From Prevotellaceae bacterium (GTDB lineage Bacteria > Bacteroidota > Bacteroidia > Bacteroidales > UBA932): 7,590 bases of DNA. Numbering within the stretch: the first letter of the stretch is position 1; each line of letters opens with the position of its first letter. Below, piece after piece: positions 6,288 to 7,590 of the stretch. The DNA is taken from assembly GCA_031290755.1 (NCBI GenBank), contig JAITMY010000075.1, forward strand, positions 1-7,590. Direction: 5' to 3'. Below the pieces are notes generated by a model. It saw nothing but the letters and a program-made list of their open reading frames with translations. It searched no databases and had not been told where the DNA came from. Made by a program: the position numbers and the translations under genes.

Positions 6288-7590
6288 TTAAGGTAACGTT
6301 TGCCCTGCGCGTTGCAGCGGTTCTCCGTCGTAGCGCTGGCGGTCGCTGCCACCGTCAGCCTCAACAATCTCCTGCGCCGCCACTGCTTCGAGGGGCACCG
6401 GCGCGGCCTTCGCCTCCAAGCTGCGGCTCACGCTAAGCAACATGCCCAACATGATGCTGGTGGTCAGTATCGAGGTTCCCCCTTGGCTGATGAAGGGCAG
6501 GTTTTGCCCCGTTACCGGAAACATGCCCGTGGCCACAAACATGTTGACCAGCGCCTGCTGCGTAATCTGTATGCCAATGCCCACGGCCAGCAGCGCGGGG
6601 AAAAAGTGCTTCGCCTTGTGCATCATCACGCCCGCTCGGTAGAGTATAATGAGGTAGCACAGTATCAGGATGCTTGACAGGAGCACGCCGTACTCCTCCA
6701 CCACAATGGCAAACACGAAATCGCTGAACGCCTCGGGCAGGCTGTAGCGCAGGGTGCTGTTGCCCGGCCCCTTGCCGATGATTAGCCCGCTGGAGGCGAT
6801 GGCCAAGTACGAGTACTCTGCCTGTATGTTGTGGTCGTCGTTCAGCTTTTTATCTATGCGGCTGTAGATGGTTTCCAAGCGCGTTTTTTGGATAATATTT
6901 TCGCAGGTGGCCAACATGCCGGTAACTTTTTGCTTGTGCTCGCGCCGGTCGTCGGCGGCATCCACCACGATTTTGGTAAAGCTCACGGCCATTGCCAGCA
7001 CCACGCCGAGCACCCCTGAGGTGATGAGCAGCTGCGATATGCGCACGCGGCCAATGAACATCATAATGAGGCAGGTGATGCCAAGAATGATGGAGGTGGA
7101 AAAGTTGGACAGAAAAATCAGCAGGCAGGTGAGCAGTATCGGCACCAAAACCGGCAGAAAGCCGCGCCTGAAATCCTTGATGCAGTCTTGCTTTACGGTG
7201 AGCTGGTGCGCCACGTACATGATGAGCGCAATTTTGCACAGCTCGGCAGGCTGGAAGAAAAACAGCGAGCGTATGGCCTGATTGTGGCTTTGCCCCACAA
7301 TGAACATGGCCACCAGCAGCCCCACGCTGACGTAGTAGGTGATTTTGGAGGCGCCCATGAACAGCGTGTAGGGGGTGCGCGCAAGCACGAAGATGAGGCC
7401 GAAGCCCAGCGCCAAAAACATCAGCTGCTTGGCGAAGAAGAAGAGAGGCCCCACGCTGCTGGCGCGAGAAGCTATGGCCGCCGTGGACGAGTACACCACC
7501 AGCAGCGAGACGACGGAGAGCAGCAGCACGAGAAACCAAATCGTCTTGTCGCCCTTCAGGTACTTGCCTATGTCAAAATTCTGCTTGCTC
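6288..7590 (-). CDS. ftsW: FtsW, septal peptidoglycan glycosyltransferase (SEDS family), 5' end cut by window edge
   Basis: FtsW is the multi-pass inner-membrane SEDS enzyme that polymerises lipid II into glycan strands at the septum, together with a class B PBP. The frame stays open from the GTG at 7529 to the window edge, adding 20 codons that read SKQNFDIGKYLKGDKTIWFL. That is a typical cytoplasmic N-terminus leading into the first membrane helix, so the true start lies just beyond 7590 and the GTG is an internal valine. About 433 residues are visible, with many hydrophobic segments. Family motifs seen (numbered from the visible end): FQPAEL (about 112-117), YSLPEAFSDFVFA (about 282-294) holding the aspartate regarded as catalytic in SEDS proteins, VEEYG, and FISQGGTSIL (about 366-375). 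A hydrophilic tail of about 45 residues follows the last helix. The segment before FQPAEL reads NQAIRSLFF, lacking the usual RW pair. The stop is 12 bp before murG. RodA is the main alternative, but the murG-murC-ftsQ-ftsA-ftsZ context favours FtsW. Confidence 0.96.
   Translation of the reverse strand, partial: SKQNFDIGKYLKGDKTIWFLVLLLSVVSLLVVYSSTAAIASRASSVGPLFFFAKQLMFLALGFGLIFVLARTPYTLFMGASKITYYVSVGLLVAMFIVGQSHNQAIRSLFFFQPAELCKIALIMYVAHQLTVKQDCIKDFRRGFLPVLVPILLTCLLIFLSNFSTSIILGITCLIMMFIGRVRISQLLITSGVLGVVLAMAVSFTKIVVDAADDRREHKQKVTGMLATCENIIQKTRLETIYSRIDKKLNDDHNIQAEYSYLAIASSGLIIGKGPGNSTLRYSLPEAFSDFVFAIVVEEYGVLLSSILILCYLIILYRAGVMMHKAKHFFPALLAVGIGIQITQQALVNMFVATGMFPVTGQNLPFISQGGTSILTTSIMLGMLLSVSRSLEAKAAPVPLEAVAAQEIVEADGGSDRQRYDGEPLQRAGQTLP

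Noticed and set aside
6850..7539. 229-codon minus-strand open frame in another frame of ftsW
   Set aside because: It overlaps a gene with clear FtsW motifs and translates to Ala/His/Arg-rich sequence without membrane helices; a shadow frame.

Overview
The window holds the 3' half of a division and cell wall (dcw) cluster. All six genes lie on the minus strand, transcribed from high to low coordinate: ftsW (5' end cut by the window edge) - murG - murC - ftsQ - ftsA - ftsZ. This order, with no ddl between murC and ftsQ and ftsZ as the last gene before a gap, is the usual Bacteroidota arrangement. Protein details agree: FtsQ is short with a conserved NQVVC segment near its end, MurG carries the PSPNVAEDHQT motif, and FtsZ ends in a TPAYINR tail. 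Most starts have A-rich leaders rather than Shine-Dalgarno sequences. The coding DNA is unusually GC-rich for that phylum, most strongly in the ftsZ linker. A GC-rich member of the Bacteroidales or a neighbouring order is my inference; I cannot name a genus.

Layout: 7590-6288 ftsW (partial), 6275-5127 murG, 5120-3699 murC, 3714-2890 ftsQ (overlaps murC by 16 bp), 2878-1601 ftsA, 1576-194 ftsZ. Gaps are 12, 6, -16, 11 and 24 bp, so this is very probably one transcript with translational coupling. I see no convincing promoter inside it. Bases 1-193 hold no supported gene but are dense in symmetric DNA: a 72-bp near-palindrome at the window edge (1-72), a hairpin that competes with it for the same C/G run (69-95), and three 23-bp tandem repeats (101-169) with their own inverted repeats.

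The genes work together. MurC adds L-alanine to UDP-MurNAc in the cytoplasm. MurG adds GlcNAc to lipid I, making lipid II at the inner membrane. FtsW polymerises lipid II into septal glycan. FtsQ is the bitopic scaffold recruiting the septal synthase complex. FtsA tethers FtsZ filaments to the membrane, and FtsZ forms the ring.

All coding sequence here is a conventional core locus with intact catalytic motifs. I found no previously undescribed multi-gene system. What deserves a second look is the non-coding repeat region after ftsZ, plus a few smaller protein and DNA oddities (a cysteine cluster in FtsA, a hexanucleotide repeat in the FtsZ linker, a strong Shine-Dalgarno sequence at ftsQ).
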